NCBI GenBank assembly: GCA_949710005.1
Contig: OX453272.1
Location: 26,712,130 to 26,776,129, forward strand
DNA: 64,000 nt
Direction of reading: 5' to 3'
Origin: Ricordea florida
Lineage: Eukaryota > Cnidaria > Anthozoa > Corallimorpharia > Ricordeidae
The position numbers and the translations under genes are program-made. Positions 22,157-30,023 of this stretch are shown here, piece by piece; the stretch's first letter is position 1; every line of letters starts with the position of its first letter. The notes under the pieces are model-generated. The model made no database searches, was not told the DNA's origin, and saw only the letters and a program-made list of their open reading frames with translations.

Positions 22157-22681
22157 ATGTCTAATATTGAAGATTACATTGAAGAAAAAACTGACCGACC
22201 GGAGGGAGGATCTGGAAAATATAATGAGGATCTTGAAGTTAAACAAGAATCTCTTGCGATTCTCGCCGCTCTTGGAACCACAAAGGAATATTTAGGGGTT
22301 GATATGAGTCTGGGTGATGTAAAAAAATTATCGGAAAAAGATGTAGAAAAATATTTTAATCGTTACCAAGCAGTAATGGGTAAGAAAATTAACGGAGGAT
22401 TAGTAGATTCATCCCTTCAATTAGTTTCCAAAATTATTTCTTATTTAGTTCCGGTTGATGATATAGAATCTCTTTGCAATGATCTGAAGAATGATGATTT
22501 GGTTAATCGTGAACTATCAAACATTGTGGGCCTCTTAGCATTGAAAGCAGGAAGACTGGCAGCACTTGCTAGCGGTATATTTCAAGTAGCTAAACACGTT
22601 AAATTCAACAAAAATCAACAAGAACCAGTTAATGATAGCACAACTGAGTATAATACTAAGCAATATGCTGAAGGGGGTTGA
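22157..22681 (+). CDS. Conserved Polinton protein, 174 aa, unknown function
   Basis: Soluble, helical, acidic N-terminus; core EKDVEKYFNRYQAVMGKKI and GLLALKAGRLAALASGIFQV. A relic homologue follows the relic ATPase at 32505, so gene order is conserved between two elements. I recall the family from other cnidarian genomes next to the same partners. Function unknown; a virion or scaffold role is guesswork. Confidence 0.75.
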   Translation: MSNIEDYIEEKTDRPEGGSGKYNEDLEVKQESLAILAALGTTKEYLGVDMSLGDVKKLSEKDVEKYFNRYQAVMGKKINGGLVDSSLQLVSKIISYLVPVDDIESLCNDLKNDDLVNRELSNIVGLLALKAGRLAALASGIFQVAKHVKFNKNQQEPVNDSTTEYNTKQYAEGG

Positions 22682-22699
22682 TACTGTGTATTAAACAGA

Positions 22700-22705
22700 T
22701 CTAAA
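22700..22705 (+). promoter_or_regulatory. Promoter-like motif TCTAAA before the 141-aa gene
   Basis: gatctaaaaac ends its AAA 27 nt before the ATG at 22732. Confidence 0.5.
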
Positions 22706-22731
22706 AACTTATTTACAGCATCCAAATAACA

Positions 22732-23157
22732 ATGTCTGAACAAAATGAACAAGTTGAGCAAATTACGGCAGATCCCAAACCTGAAAATAGAGATACTAAA
22801 AAGAAGGAGAAAGATCCAAAAAAAGTCGCAGCAGGAAAGAAATTAGCTGAATATAATAAAAAAGCAAAAGATGCATTAGCTAGGGAGATGAAACGCGAAG
22901 AAAAAATTAAACAGGAAGAGGAGCAAAATGAAAATACAGTTAGCGAAGCGAAATCGTGGATTCCAGAGCTATCTTTTACTACTGTTTTATCCGTTATTGG
23001 TTTAGGATTTACAGCATTTGATCTTTTTATGAGATATAAGGAAAAAGCTAGGGTTGAATATTCTAATAGGATACCTGATTTATCACAAGTCCCCCAATTA
23101 CCCCAAACCTCAAAAATTCCATTGCATCTAACTCCAAAATCTTTAGGAATGGAATAA
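22732..23157 (+). CDS. Lys/Glu-rich single-span membrane protein, 141 aa
   Basis: Charged N-terminal half (KKKEKDPKKVAAGKKLAEYN, then a likely coiled coil) followed by one hydrophobic span, TTVLSVIGLGFTAFDLFM (about 83-100), and a Pro-rich tail. A relic homologue at 33034 keeps the order. Probably membrane-associated; role unknown. Confidence 0.72.
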   Translation: MSEQNEQVEQITADPKPENRDTKKKEKDPKKVAAGKKLAEYNKKAKDALAREMKREEKIKQEEEQNENTVSEAKSWIPELSFTTVLSVIGLGFTAFDLFMRYKEKARVEYSNRIPDLSQVPQLPQTSKIPLHLTPKSLGME

Positions 23158-23175
23158 TCTCAAAAGTCATTTAAA
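23070..23175 (+). promoter_or_regulatory. Region before the 72-aa gene with motif TTTAAA at 23170-23175
   Basis: catttaaaag at 23169 places its AAA 28 nt before the ATG at 23203. The relic counterpart uses TTTAGA at 33332 with 26-nt spacing. Confidence 0.4.
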
Positions 23176-23202
23176 AGTTTCTTAATGATACAGTAAAAAA
23201 TT

Positions 23203-23421
23203 ATGTCAACTGAAAACAAACTTGTGAAAACTGTAACTGATTCAGCCGTACTTATTGGATTGGGAGCTGGGGTTGGGTATTTAGCCAAAAAGATGATGAA
23301 AGAATCATTTTTGAGCGACCCATCCTCAAGTATTACAAATTATGCAAAGTGGGTAGCAGTATTATCCGGAAGCATGTACCTTAAAACATATTTAGAGGAT
23401 CAAAAGATTTTACCAAAATAA
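23203..23421 (+). CDS. Small two-span membrane protein, 72 aa
   Basis: Hydrophobic segments AVLIGLGAGVGYLA (about 15-28) and YAKWVAVLSGSMYL (about 47-60), with DPSSSITNYAKW between them. A relic homologue lies at 33363. The stop codon overlaps the next start by one base (taatgg). The family recurs with these neighbours in cnidarians, from memory. Possibly a virion membrane component. Confidence 0.72.
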   Translation: MSTENKLVKTVTDSAVLIGLGAGVGYLAKKMMKESFLSDPSSSITNYAKWVAVLSGSMYLKTYLEDQKILPK

Positions 23422-23819
23422 TGGCATTAGCATCAATAGCAATGATGATTGGAGGAGCTGTATTAAATGCGTCGGCATTTACTGGAGGAAATATTCTTGC
23501 AAAATATTTAACTGGAAGAAAGGTTGATACAGAAAGAATAAGACACGATAAAGCAATGGAAAAATATCAAAGAGATTACGCCGAATATCAGGAAAAAAGA
23601 CTAAAAAGGATTGATTGGGAAAATAAGAAAAAAGATGAAAAATATCAAGCATCAAAAAATATTTCGACTACAAATCAGGCTTTTGAATTGTACGCTCAAA
23701 TGAATGAGCCAAAATTCTCTGATTATTACAAACCAAGCGATGATCAAAAAACAGGAGAAATGGCATATGTCGGGGCTGGAATGTTAGGTTTAGGTTACGC
23801 GGCCAGTAAAATATTATAA
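23421..23819 (+). CDS. Membrane-associated protein, 132 aa, Gly-rich ends
   Basis: N-terminal hydrophobic ASIAMMIGGAVLNASAFTGG, a charged helical middle (RHDKAMEKYQRDYAEYQEKR), and a C-terminal hydrophobic VGAGMLGLGYAASKIL. Starts on the last base of the preceding stop; a TTTAGA variant motif lies 25 nt upstream. A relic homologue sits at 33577. Function unknown. Confidence 0.7.
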   Translation: MALASIAMMIGGAVLNASAFTGGNILAKYLTGRKVDTERIRHDKAMEKYQRDYAEYQEKRLKRIDWENKKKDEKYQASKNISTTNQAFELYAQMNEPKFSDYYKPSDDQKTGEMAYVGAGMLGLGYAASKIL

Positions 23820-23829
23820 ATTATTTTTT

Positions 23830-23859
23830 GTTATGTAACCCGTAATTGGGTTATATAAC
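23830..23859. terminator. Palindromic hairpin between convergent genes
   Basis: gttatgtaaccc-gtaatt-gggttatataac: 12-bp stem with one G-T pair, between the + gene ending at 23819 and the - gene ending at 23875. An almost identical hairpin is at 29280-29309. A shared 3'-end signal for both strands is inferred. Confidence 0.6.
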
Positions 23860-23874
23860 ATAATCTTAATCTAT

Positions 23875-24711
23875 CTAATTTTCCATTAAATCAAATGATG
23901 AAAGGCTTAAGGAATCTGAATATTCATCATCATTCATAAAATCTGCAGCTGATTTACTATCTGAAATAATTACTTCTGGATTATATTTTTTGCGCGGAGC
24001 TAATCTTTTAATTTCCTTTTTCGTTTCAATAAGAGCATCATAAAGTTTTACTTGCAAGGAAATACGCGCGCCAATAAATATTGATTCAATTTTGATTGAG
24101 CACTCTGCGTGGCAACCTTTATTGATTAAATCCTTGGGGTTTATTGTCTCATTGCAATCCTCACTTCTAATATCATAAAACTTTGTAAGAAATTCTCCCT
24201 TTTTGTACGAAATTAATTTGGGATATAATGTCGGCCCTCTTTCAGGAACTCTTTGCATATAAGGTTTGTTTTTACCATCTTCAATTTTTTCCATTTTCCA
24301 ATAGAGAGGATTAAGACCTCCCTTTGTTTTCGTAAGATCAGATCTTTCCAACTCAAATAGTTCAATTTCTTCTTTATTTTCTAAAATATGATCAATGCAG
24401 CAATCTACTATTTCATTAAATTTTTCTATCCATTTTTCCTCTTCATCGGTGGGTTTATTTCCACTCCATAAACATAAAGGAAAAGAATAAGTTGAAAAAC
24501 TTTCGGAAACTCCAAATGAATACAGCCGGTTGGTTGGAATAACTAGTTCTCCTTCAGTTCCATCTTCATTTTTTGTAAAAATTTTTATTCTTCTAAATTC
24601 AACCTTTGGTTTTTTATCTGGAACTTCGCCTAAGATTGGTTTGGAAAAGATCATGCTTGTTTTAGGATTATAAGTATTAATATCAATTAATTGTGTATTT
24701 TCGTTCATCAT
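23875..24711 (-). CDS. Conserved protein, 278 aa, possible single-strand DNA-binding OB-fold
   Basis: Soluble and beta-rich. Residues about 17-75 and 160-225 have the strand pattern of viral ssDNA-binding proteins: TLYPKLISYKKGEFLTKFYD, then CSIKIESIFIGARISLQVKL. The C-terminus is acidic and serine-rich (DDEYSDSLSLSSFDLMEN), as often in such proteins. A protein-primed polymerase needs an ssDNA-binding partner, and no other candidate is present, but the assignment is inference. Starts ATGATG; a TTTAAA lies 32-35 nt upstream on its strand. Confidence 0.5.
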   Translation of the reverse strand: MMNENTQLIDINTYNPKTSMIFSKPILGEVPDKKPKVEFRRIKIFTKNEDGTEGELVIPTNRLYSFGVSESFSTYSFPLCLWSGNKPTDEEEKWIEKFNEIVDCCIDHILENKEEIELFELERSDLTKTKGGLNPLYWKMEKIEDGKNKPYMQRVPERGPTLYPKLISYKKGEFLTKFYDIRSEDCNETINPKDLINKGCHAECSIKIESIFIGARISLQVKLYDALIETKKEIKRLAPRKKYNPEVIISDSKSAADFMNDDEYSDSLSLSSFDLMEN

Positions 24712-24760
24712 TTTATTTTCTTTTATTTTATATTTTTTTTATTTTAAATCATTTTCTTCG

Positions 24761-24766
24761 TCTAAA
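24761..24766 (+). promoter_or_regulatory. Promoter-like motif TCTAAA before the 326-aa gene
   Basis: tctaaag ends its AAA 28 nt before the ATG at 24794 and only 13 nt before an earlier ATG at 24779, favouring the later start. Confidence 0.5.
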
Positions 24767-24793
24767 GATTTCATACTGATGAGTAAAAAAATA

Positions 24794-25774
24794 ATGGCGG
24801 AAGGAGGAGATTTAGACCCAACTGAACTAAACGAAACAAAAAATGATAATGGCGGCTTGGAATGGGATGATACAATTTATTTACCGCCAATTACAAAAAC
24901 ATCCAAATCTTATCCAAATTATGGTTATGGTGATGAGGAAGAAGAAACTTCATTTGGCGCTAATGAAAAAACTCTATTATTAGGAAAAACAAAAGAAGAA
25001 GAAGCACAAAAGGAGATAAAAGAGTTTTATTTGAAGCCAAAATTTAAACAATTTTTTTCATCGCTCAAAGATATAGGGCAAGGAATAGAATTACCTTCTA
25101 TTAGATTGAAAAACAGAAGTAATGCGGCTGAATATGTTCTAAGCGACGGGGAATTTAGAAGATATGATGAAAAAAAGGGAATAATGGAAAAACTTAAACC
25201 TGGAAAATTAAAAGATGCTTTAGGCCCAAGTAAACAAGAAATTTTAGAAGAAAAAAATAGTGATAAAAAAAAGACAAAAGAATCACAAAACAAAAAGAAG
25301 GAAAGGATAAAATTTCTTAAAGAACAACCATTGAAAACACCAGAGGTGAGAACAGAAATAGAGACATTAGATAGAGAAGTTGAAGAGGATGAAAATGAAA
25401 TGGAAAGCATTGATCGAGAGTCTGAGCAAATACTCGAAACAATGTCTTTGAGAGAGCGAATAAAGTATATCTTTAAAAAGTATGGATTTACAGTAACTGC
25501 TATTCTCATTTCTGTAGGTACAGTAATTGGGGTGATAATTTCTAATCTTTCAAAGGGTTTATCTGCTTTGGGTAGAGGAGTTGGAAATGGCCTGAAAACC
25601 CTTGGAAAAAAATTAGGCGAAATATTGCCGGGGATGGTTGGCGCAATAGTTAGCTTTCTTTTCAAAACAGCGGGTGAAGTTATTGGGTTTTTGGGTAAAA
25701 ATGCTTGGTTATTAATAATGGCGGTTGTTCTATATTTTGTGGAACAAATTAAAGGTGGGAAGAAGAGAAAGTAA
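24794..25774 (+). CDS. Coiled-coil protein with C-terminal membrane segments, 326 aa
   Basis: Starts MAEGGDLDPTELN; an in-frame ATG at 24779 would add five residues. The N-terminal half is acidic, followed by a Lys/Glu-rich coiled coil (about 150-225). The C-terminal region has hydrophobic spans TVTAILISVGTVIGVIIS, MVGAIVSFLFKTAGEVIGFL and NAWLLIMAVVLYFVEQI, separated by Gly/Lys stretches. I recognise this C-terminal pattern from other cnidarian Polintons. Likely a virion or membrane-remodelling protein; function unproven. Confidence 0.75.
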   Translation: MAEGGDLDPTELNETKNDNGGLEWDDTIYLPPITKTSKSYPNYGYGDEEEETSFGANEKTLLLGKTKEEEAQKEIKEFYLKPKFKQFFSSLKDIGQGIELPSIRLKNRSNAAEYVLSDGEFRRYDEKKGIMEKLKPGKLKDALGPSKQEILEEKNSDKKKTKESQNKKKERIKFLKEQPLKTPEVRTEIETLDREVEEDENEMESIDRESEQILETMSLRERIKYIFKKYGFTVTAILISVGTVIGVIISNLSKGLSALGRGVGNGLKTLGKKLGEILPGMVGAIVSFLFKTAGEVIGFLGKNAWLLIMAVVLYFVEQIKGGKKRK

Positions 25775-25778
25775 CAAA

Positions 25779-25784
25779 TTTAAA
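25779..25784 (+). promoter_or_regulatory. Promoter-like motif TTTAAA before the 199-aa gene
   Basis: tttaaaga ends its AAA 29 nt before the ATG at 25813. Confidence 0.5.
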
Positions 25785-25812
25785 GATATCGCGGTGATCA
25801 GTAAAATACAAT

Positions 25813-26412
25813 ATGGATGACTACAATAAAATTTACCCTGTATTACCCAATAATACAGATCCTATTAATTTCAGACTTCAAAAATCAAGCGAGGTATTAC
25901 AAAATCTTGAGAAAGAAATCAAACATTACGAAGAAGTACGAAAAAAATATAATAGAGCGAGAGGAATATGTTCAAAAATTAGTGTTTCTGGTGGTTTGAT
26001 TTCAGTTATTCTATCAGCAAGCGGATTAGGAACTTCTCTCACAGGTTTTGGTGCTATTGTTGGTGTGCCTTTGGGTGTTGTTGGCGGGTTTTTTGGTGGA
26101 TTATCGGTTGGATTTGGAATTGCAGCAAAAAAACTTTCTGGTAAAGTTAGTAAACACGAACAAACCACCGCAATTGCAAAATCAAAATTAAACACAATTA
26201 ACGATTTGGTTTCAAAAGCTCTGAAAGATAATGTTATATCCGACCAAGAATTTTCCATAATTTTGGCGGAGTTGGAAAAGTTCCAAAAACTAAAACAAGA
26301 AGTTCGACAAAAATTTAGAAAAGACGCAGAAAAAAACTTCGACATGTCGATTATAAGGAAGAAAGTTCGCGAAGATATATTGAAAGAACTTACCGGAGGG
26401 AAAGGACATTAA
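25813..26412 (+). CDS. Gly-rich hydrophobic-core protein, 199 aa
   Basis: A charged helix (about 20-50), a long Gly-rich hydrophobic stretch (SVILSASGLGTSLTGFGAIV through VVGGFFGGLSVGFGIAAKKL, about 60-108), then an amphipathic helical C-terminus with AKSKLNTINDLVSKAL and FSIILAELEKFQKLK. The family recurs in cnidarian genomes in my recollection. The layout resembles membrane-inserting proteins, but no function is established. Confidence 0.75.
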   Translation: MDDYNKIYPVLPNNTDPINFRLQKSSEVLQNLEKEIKHYEEVRKKYNRARGICSKISVSGGLISVILSASGLGTSLTGFGAIVGVPLGVVGGFFGGLSVGFGIAAKKLSGKVSKHEQTTAIAKSKLNTINDLVSKALKDNVISDQEFSIILAELEKFQKLKQEVRQKFRKDAEKNFDMSIIRKKVREDILKELTGGKGH

Positions 26413-26472
26413 AGCTTGTATATGAGAAAACTGAAGTTGGTTGTAATTGTTTTACATCTTATTCTTAAAAGA

Positions 26473-26478
26473 TCTAAA
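26473..26478 (+). promoter_or_regulatory. Promoter-like motif TCTAAA before the 532-aa gene
   Basis: gatctaaagatc ends its AAA 31 nt before the ATG at 26509. Confidence 0.5.
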
Positions 26479-26508
26479 GATCACATTATTTGAAACACAA
26501 AGAATAAG

Positions 26509-28107
26509 ATGTTATTTGATGATTTCAGAACTCGATATCCAAACGCGAACCTAAATAAATTTTCATTTGTGAATGATCCATTTGGTGGATATATTAAATG
26601 GAAAGTTAATGGAACAACAATTATGTCCGATGATGATCCTTCTGGGGAAACTTGGACTGCAAATCTCTCAAATAATTTGAAAACATTATTATGGGAAGAT
26701 TTGGGTAAAGAAAATAAAGTTAAGGTAAGTTCATTTCCAAAAAGTTTATCATTTACAAAACAAACATATCCAATACCTGGAGTTAGATTCGATGAATTTG
26801 CAAACGATGTAACAAAAATGTTAATACTTTTAGATATATATGTTTCAGAAAAAGATCATTTCACCGCATCAATGAAAAATGTTTTTAAAAATCAAACTGT
26901 GGAGCTCACTAGCGGAAAAGAAGCCAGATCTTGGTTGAGTAAACCAAATATTAATCACTGGCCGCAGCAATTAAACATGGCGGTTTGGTGCGCCACATCT
27001 GGATGTGGTGTAAGTTTAAGTGGTATTTTTAGTTACCCAAAAGTTATTAGAAGTTTTTTTGTATTTCACGTGTACTTTACCATCAGAAGAATAATATATG
27101 AATTAAGTGTACCATTACCCGACGAAAAAACTTTTTCTTCAAAAAATAACCCATACAACAAAAATGCTTATAATCGTTTATGCGGAGAATTTGGTTTAAG
27201 TAATAATCAAGATTACAAGGGATTGAATAAACCTTTAGCTGATTTTAGATTTAAGGGTGGCGCAAATCATGGAGCCGGAGATGTATTTATCGATTATGGT
27301 AAAGGATACATCCCTCCTGGAGGTGGTAGTTCACAAGCAGTAGGAGGAGGAAAACAAAATGTTAGAATTGTAAGAAATTACGACCCTGATGCAAATATTT
27401 GGCCAAGCGATTCTGCTAAATTTTCAGATTATGGCGGAAAAGCAATAGATGGAAATTTAATATCCATGCTGCGAAATGATCATTTCGTTGATTTTCAATA
27501 TTCATGGTTTATACCAGAATCTGGATATGGATTAACAAAGGCGGGATTGGGAAGAATAAATAGATCGATTGAAGCTTTTGTTTATTGTGTTTTAGGATCT
27601 CAAGTTAATACCAGAACTTCAATTGTTAGTAAAGGAGGGGGCGGTTTTGAAACACAACAAAACTTTATAACTTTATTTGAAAGTTCTGTGATTGAAAATG
27701 ACATATCCAAATCAATTCAAAGATACCAAACAGCTGTGCAAGAATCAAAATCTCGTCTTGATTTAGCTGTGGCTCCCGGCGTTTGGTTAATGCCAAGCAA
27801 TTTAATAATAAATACAGAAAGCATTATTGGGTACAATAATGATTTGAAAAGGGTAACAGAAGATATGACCTTTGGAGTAAATAATTCAATAAATGTTGAG
27901 ACAAAAACCGTTGGAATACCTCACAGTTTAGGAACTTCAAAGGTTTTATTAAATACCAATCCTCAACCAAGTAATCCTAAATTAAGCAATAACGATAAAT
28001 CTGACAATGAGGAAAAAGTTAATAATATAGAAACATCTTCTCATCAAAATAATCTTATTGTTTTAATGTTTGCCGGAGGATTATTGTCTTGGTTTTTATT
28101 TCGTTAA
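26509..28107 (+). CDS. Tail-anchored protein, 532 aa, probable virion surface or membrane protein
   Basis: Large, mostly soluble and beta-rich; a hydrophobic patch VIRSFFVFHVYFTIRRII (about 179-196); a Gly-rich loop IPPGGGSSQAVGGG (about 268-281); a low-complexity Asn/Ser/Lys stalk (about 480-510); and a C-terminal membrane anchor LIVLMFAGGLLSWFLF. No signal peptide. The recurring cnidarian family is known to me only as uncharacterised. A surface or minor structural role is inferred. Confidence 0.72.
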   Translation: MLFDDFRTRYPNANLNKFSFVNDPFGGYIKWKVNGTTIMSDDDPSGETWTANLSNNLKTLLWEDLGKENKVKVSSFPKSLSFTKQTYPIPGVRFDEFANDVTKMLILLDIYVSEKDHFTASMKNVFKNQTVELTSGKEARSWLSKPNINHWPQQLNMAVWCATSGCGVSLSGIFSYPKVIRSFFVFHVYFTIRRIIYELSVPLPDEKTFSSKNNPYNKNAYNRLCGEFGLSNNQDYKGLNKPLADFRFKGGANHGAGDVFIDYGKGYIPPGGGSSQAVGGGKQNVRIVRNYDPDANIWPSDSAKFSDYGGKAIDGNLISMLRNDHFVDFQYSWFIPESGYGLTKAGLGRINRSIEAFVYCVLGSQVNTRTSIVSKGGGGFETQQNFITLFESSVIENDISKSIQRYQTAVQESKSRLDLAVAPGVWLMPSNLIINTESIIGYNNDLKRVTEDMTFGVNNSINVETKTVGIPHSLGTSKVLLNTNPQPSNPKLSNNDKSDNEEKVNNIETSSHQNNLIVLMFAGGLLSWFLFR

Positions 28108-28143
28108 TGTTTTGATTACATAATCATTAGATCAATCAAAACA
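28108..28143. terminator. Palindromic hairpin between the 532-aa gene and the Rpb7-like gene
   Basis: tgttttgatt (28108-28117) and aatcaaaaca (28134-28143) form a perfect 10-bp stem. It begins just after the + gene's stop and overlaps the stop of the convergent - gene. Confidence 0.6.
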
Positions 28144-28599
28144 TAATGTTCCAATACATTCAAAATCTCCTTCATTAAATCTAACTGCTTTTATTTCTAC
28201 TTTTATTTTATCGCCCTTTCCAATTCTGTTATTATTATTTTCAAATGTATTGGAAAAGGCATCAAAAGTATAATCTTTTATATAAATATGCGGGATTAAA
28301 GTTTTTACTTTACCAAGAACATTAACAAAAATACCATGATCATAAACCATGCACACTGTCCCGCAAACTTTTTGATTAGCTTTTGGCTTGTAAGTTTTCA
28401 CCTCAATTTCTAAAAGAAAAGTAGTATCTTCATTATGCAAAATTTTTATTATTTGCTCCACAGAAATAATATGCCCATATTCCTTATCAACTTTTCTTTC
28501 TAATTTCTTTTCAATTGTCCTAAATAAATGACTCATAATATTTTTATCGAGATATTTGGGTTTGAGATATATTCTCTTTTGAATTATTTTATTTTCCAT
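28132..28599 (-). CDS. rpb7-like: Rpb7-like RNA polymerase subunit with S1-type domain
   Basis: 155 aa, close to the usual Rpb7/RpoE' length of about 170. The N-terminal half has the tip-domain pattern (RIYLKPKYLDKNI, KKLERKVDKEYGHIISVEQI, then a short EIEVKTYKPKANQKVCGTV strand pair). The C-terminal half reads as an S1/OB domain: GTVCMVYDHGIFVNVLG, LIPHIYIKDY, a GKGDKIKVEIKAV strand and FECIGTL near the end. Rpb7 works with Rpb4 as the stalk of RNA polymerase II and binds emerging RNA; large cytoplasmic DNA viruses carry their own versions. In a Polinton it suggests element-specific transcription, or recruitment of a host or helper polymerase. No partner subunit was seen here. Confidence 0.78.
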   Translation of the reverse strand: MENKIIQKRIYLKPKYLDKNIMSHLFRTIEKKLERKVDKEYGHIISVEQIIKILHNEDTTFLLEIEVKTYKPKANQKVCGTVCMVYDHGIFVNVLGKVKTLIPHIYIKDYTFDAFSNTFENNNNRIGKGDKIKVEIKAVRFNEGDFECIGTLCFD

Positions 28600-28607
28600 T
28601 TTCCTGG

Positions 28608-28613
28608 TCTAAA
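28608..28613 (+). promoter_or_regulatory. Promoter-like motif TCTAAA between the divergent Rpb7-like and 211-aa genes
   Basis: ggtctaaaaac ends its AAA 25 nt before the ATG at 28638. For the divergent gene (start 28599) a TTAAA on the minus strand at 28625-28629 lies 26 nt upstream. Confidence 0.5.
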
Positions 28614-28637
28614 AACTAATATAATTTAATCAAAAAT

Positions 28638-29273
28638 ATGTTCAGTATTACAATGTGTGATTCGGAAACTAGAATTTATTTAGATCCTCCGCTGAAAAAT
28701 ATTCGGGAGATACAGCTTCTGGATTGCAATATAAAGACCAAAAGATTGATTAATTTCAAGGACCACCAGACATTATTCAATGATAAGAATAAATTCTTCA
28801 TAAAAATTCAATCCGGTACATATTCTCTTCGTAATTTTCAATCAGTCTTTCTTAATGATCCTGAAGTGGAAAAAATAACAATAATTGAGACTGATACTGT
28901 TGACTATCTTTATTCAAATAAGAACTTCAAAATTGGTCTTTCTAGTGGGTTGGCGTTTGGTTTAGGAGTGCCTGAAGTTATAAATCCTGGTAAATTATAC
29001 CCCATAAATATTCAGATTAAGGAGCCTTTGAGACTTATGTGCAGTATAGTGGATAATAAGTCATCATATATGAATAACACTAAATATGGAGAACTTGTGA
29101 AACTCACACCATCTAATTTACTAGCAAACATACCCTCAAAGGATTATCCGGCAATTCCGGTTCAAAAATATGAGAGCCTCATAAACCACTTTGATTTAAC
29201 TATCTTAGACACTGAATGGAAAAAACTTGATTTAAGGGGATTGCCAATAACTTTTAGTTTAAGATTTAGATAA
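28638..29273 (+). CDS. Minor capsid (penton-like) candidate, 211 aa
   Basis: Beta-rich with IYLDPPLKNI at the start (about 12-21), GTYSLRNFQSVF (about 60-71), and a C-terminal FDLTILDTEWKKLDLRGLP followed by ITFSLRFR. This opening and closing pattern matches proteins I recall as jelly-roll pentons of cnidarian Polintons. No membrane span. Confidence is limited because the fold is inferred from pattern only. Confidence 0.55.
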   Translation: MFSITMCDSETRIYLDPPLKNIREIQLLDCNIKTKRLINFKDHQTLFNDKNKFFIKIQSGTYSLRNFQSVFLNDPEVEKITIIETDTVDYLYSNKNFKIGLSSGLAFGLGVPEVINPGKLYPINIQIKEPLRLMCSIVDNKSSYMNNTKYGELVKLTPSNLLANIPSKDYPAIPVQKYESLINHFDLTILDTEWKKLDLRGLPITFSLRFR

Positions 29274-29279
29274 ATTTTT

Positions 29280-29309
29280 GTTATATAACCATTTATTGGG
29301 TTATATAAC
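29280..29309. terminator. Palindromic hairpin between convergent genes (second copy of the motif)
   Basis: gttatataacc-atttatt-gggttatataac: an 11-bp stem; the right arm and following cataat match the hairpin at 23830-23859. It lies between the + gene ending at 29273 and the - gene ending at 29325. Confidence 0.62.
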
Positions 29310-29324
29310 ATAATTATTTTTAAA

Positions 29325-30023
29325 CTAATCTATTCCCCATCTATTTTTCAAACCCCTCAACTCTTCAAAATCAATGCACCAATCTAAAACTCTAATTGGA
29401 TCCCATGCTGTGGCCATCAAATCATTATGCAAATCATTAAAAAATTTCTTTTTGTGTAATACCTTATGCGCGTCTTTGCATAATGTGATTTTAATTGAAT
29501 TAATAATAAAATCATTCATGTTATTTGAATAATCTTCATCTTCATCTTCTTCGTCTGATTCTACATATTCATCTTCTTCATATCCATTTTCGAGATGATA
29601 AACTTGCATAAGATATTTTTGTTTTTGATAATTATTATAATAAATTTCATTCGCATTTTCCATTAATATCTCAGAAATTTCATCAGCGGGCAATATAAAC
29701 CCCTCATCAAAATCTATTTCATTATCTTCGCCGCAATAATATTCGAAAATTTCCCCGTCATTCTTTCCAGAATATATAATTTCAATATCTGGCCAACTAT
29801 CTTTATCTAAAAACCCATAATTTTTTGATATTACTTTTAACAAATCCTTGTTCATTGAATCAATGAAATCGCTGATTTCCTGCTCTTTTTCATTAGAATA
29901 CAAAATAGTAATAATTCCATTTTCAATATATTCTTGACTTGACAAACCTTCCATTTTTGATTGATAATTCTTTTTTCTTCCTTTTAAATCATAATTTTTT
30001 TTTGGCCGAAATGCGGGTTTCAT
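29325..30023 (-). CDS. Acidic protein, 232 aa, unknown
   Basis: Basic N-terminus (KPAFRPKKNYDLKGRKKNY), then soluble sequence with a long Asp/Glu run (YEEDEYVESDEEDEDEDYS, about 146-164). The C-terminus has an aromatic, Trp-rich pattern (WDPIRVLDWCIDFEELRGL). Its start overlaps the end of the preceding - gene by 35 bp, so the two may share a transcript. I do not recognise a characterised family. Confidence 0.65.
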   Translation of the reverse strand: MKPAFRPKKNYDLKGRKKNYQSKMEGLSSQEYIENGIITILYSNEKEQEISDFIDSMNKDLLKVISKNYGFLDKDSWPDIEIIYSGKNDGEIFEYYCGEDNEIDFDEGFILPADEISEILMENANEIYYNNYQKQKYLMQVYHLENGYEEDEYVESDEEDEDEDYSNNMNDFIINSIKITLCKDAHKVLHKKKFFNDLHNDLMATAWDPIRVLDWCIDFEELRGLKNRWGID

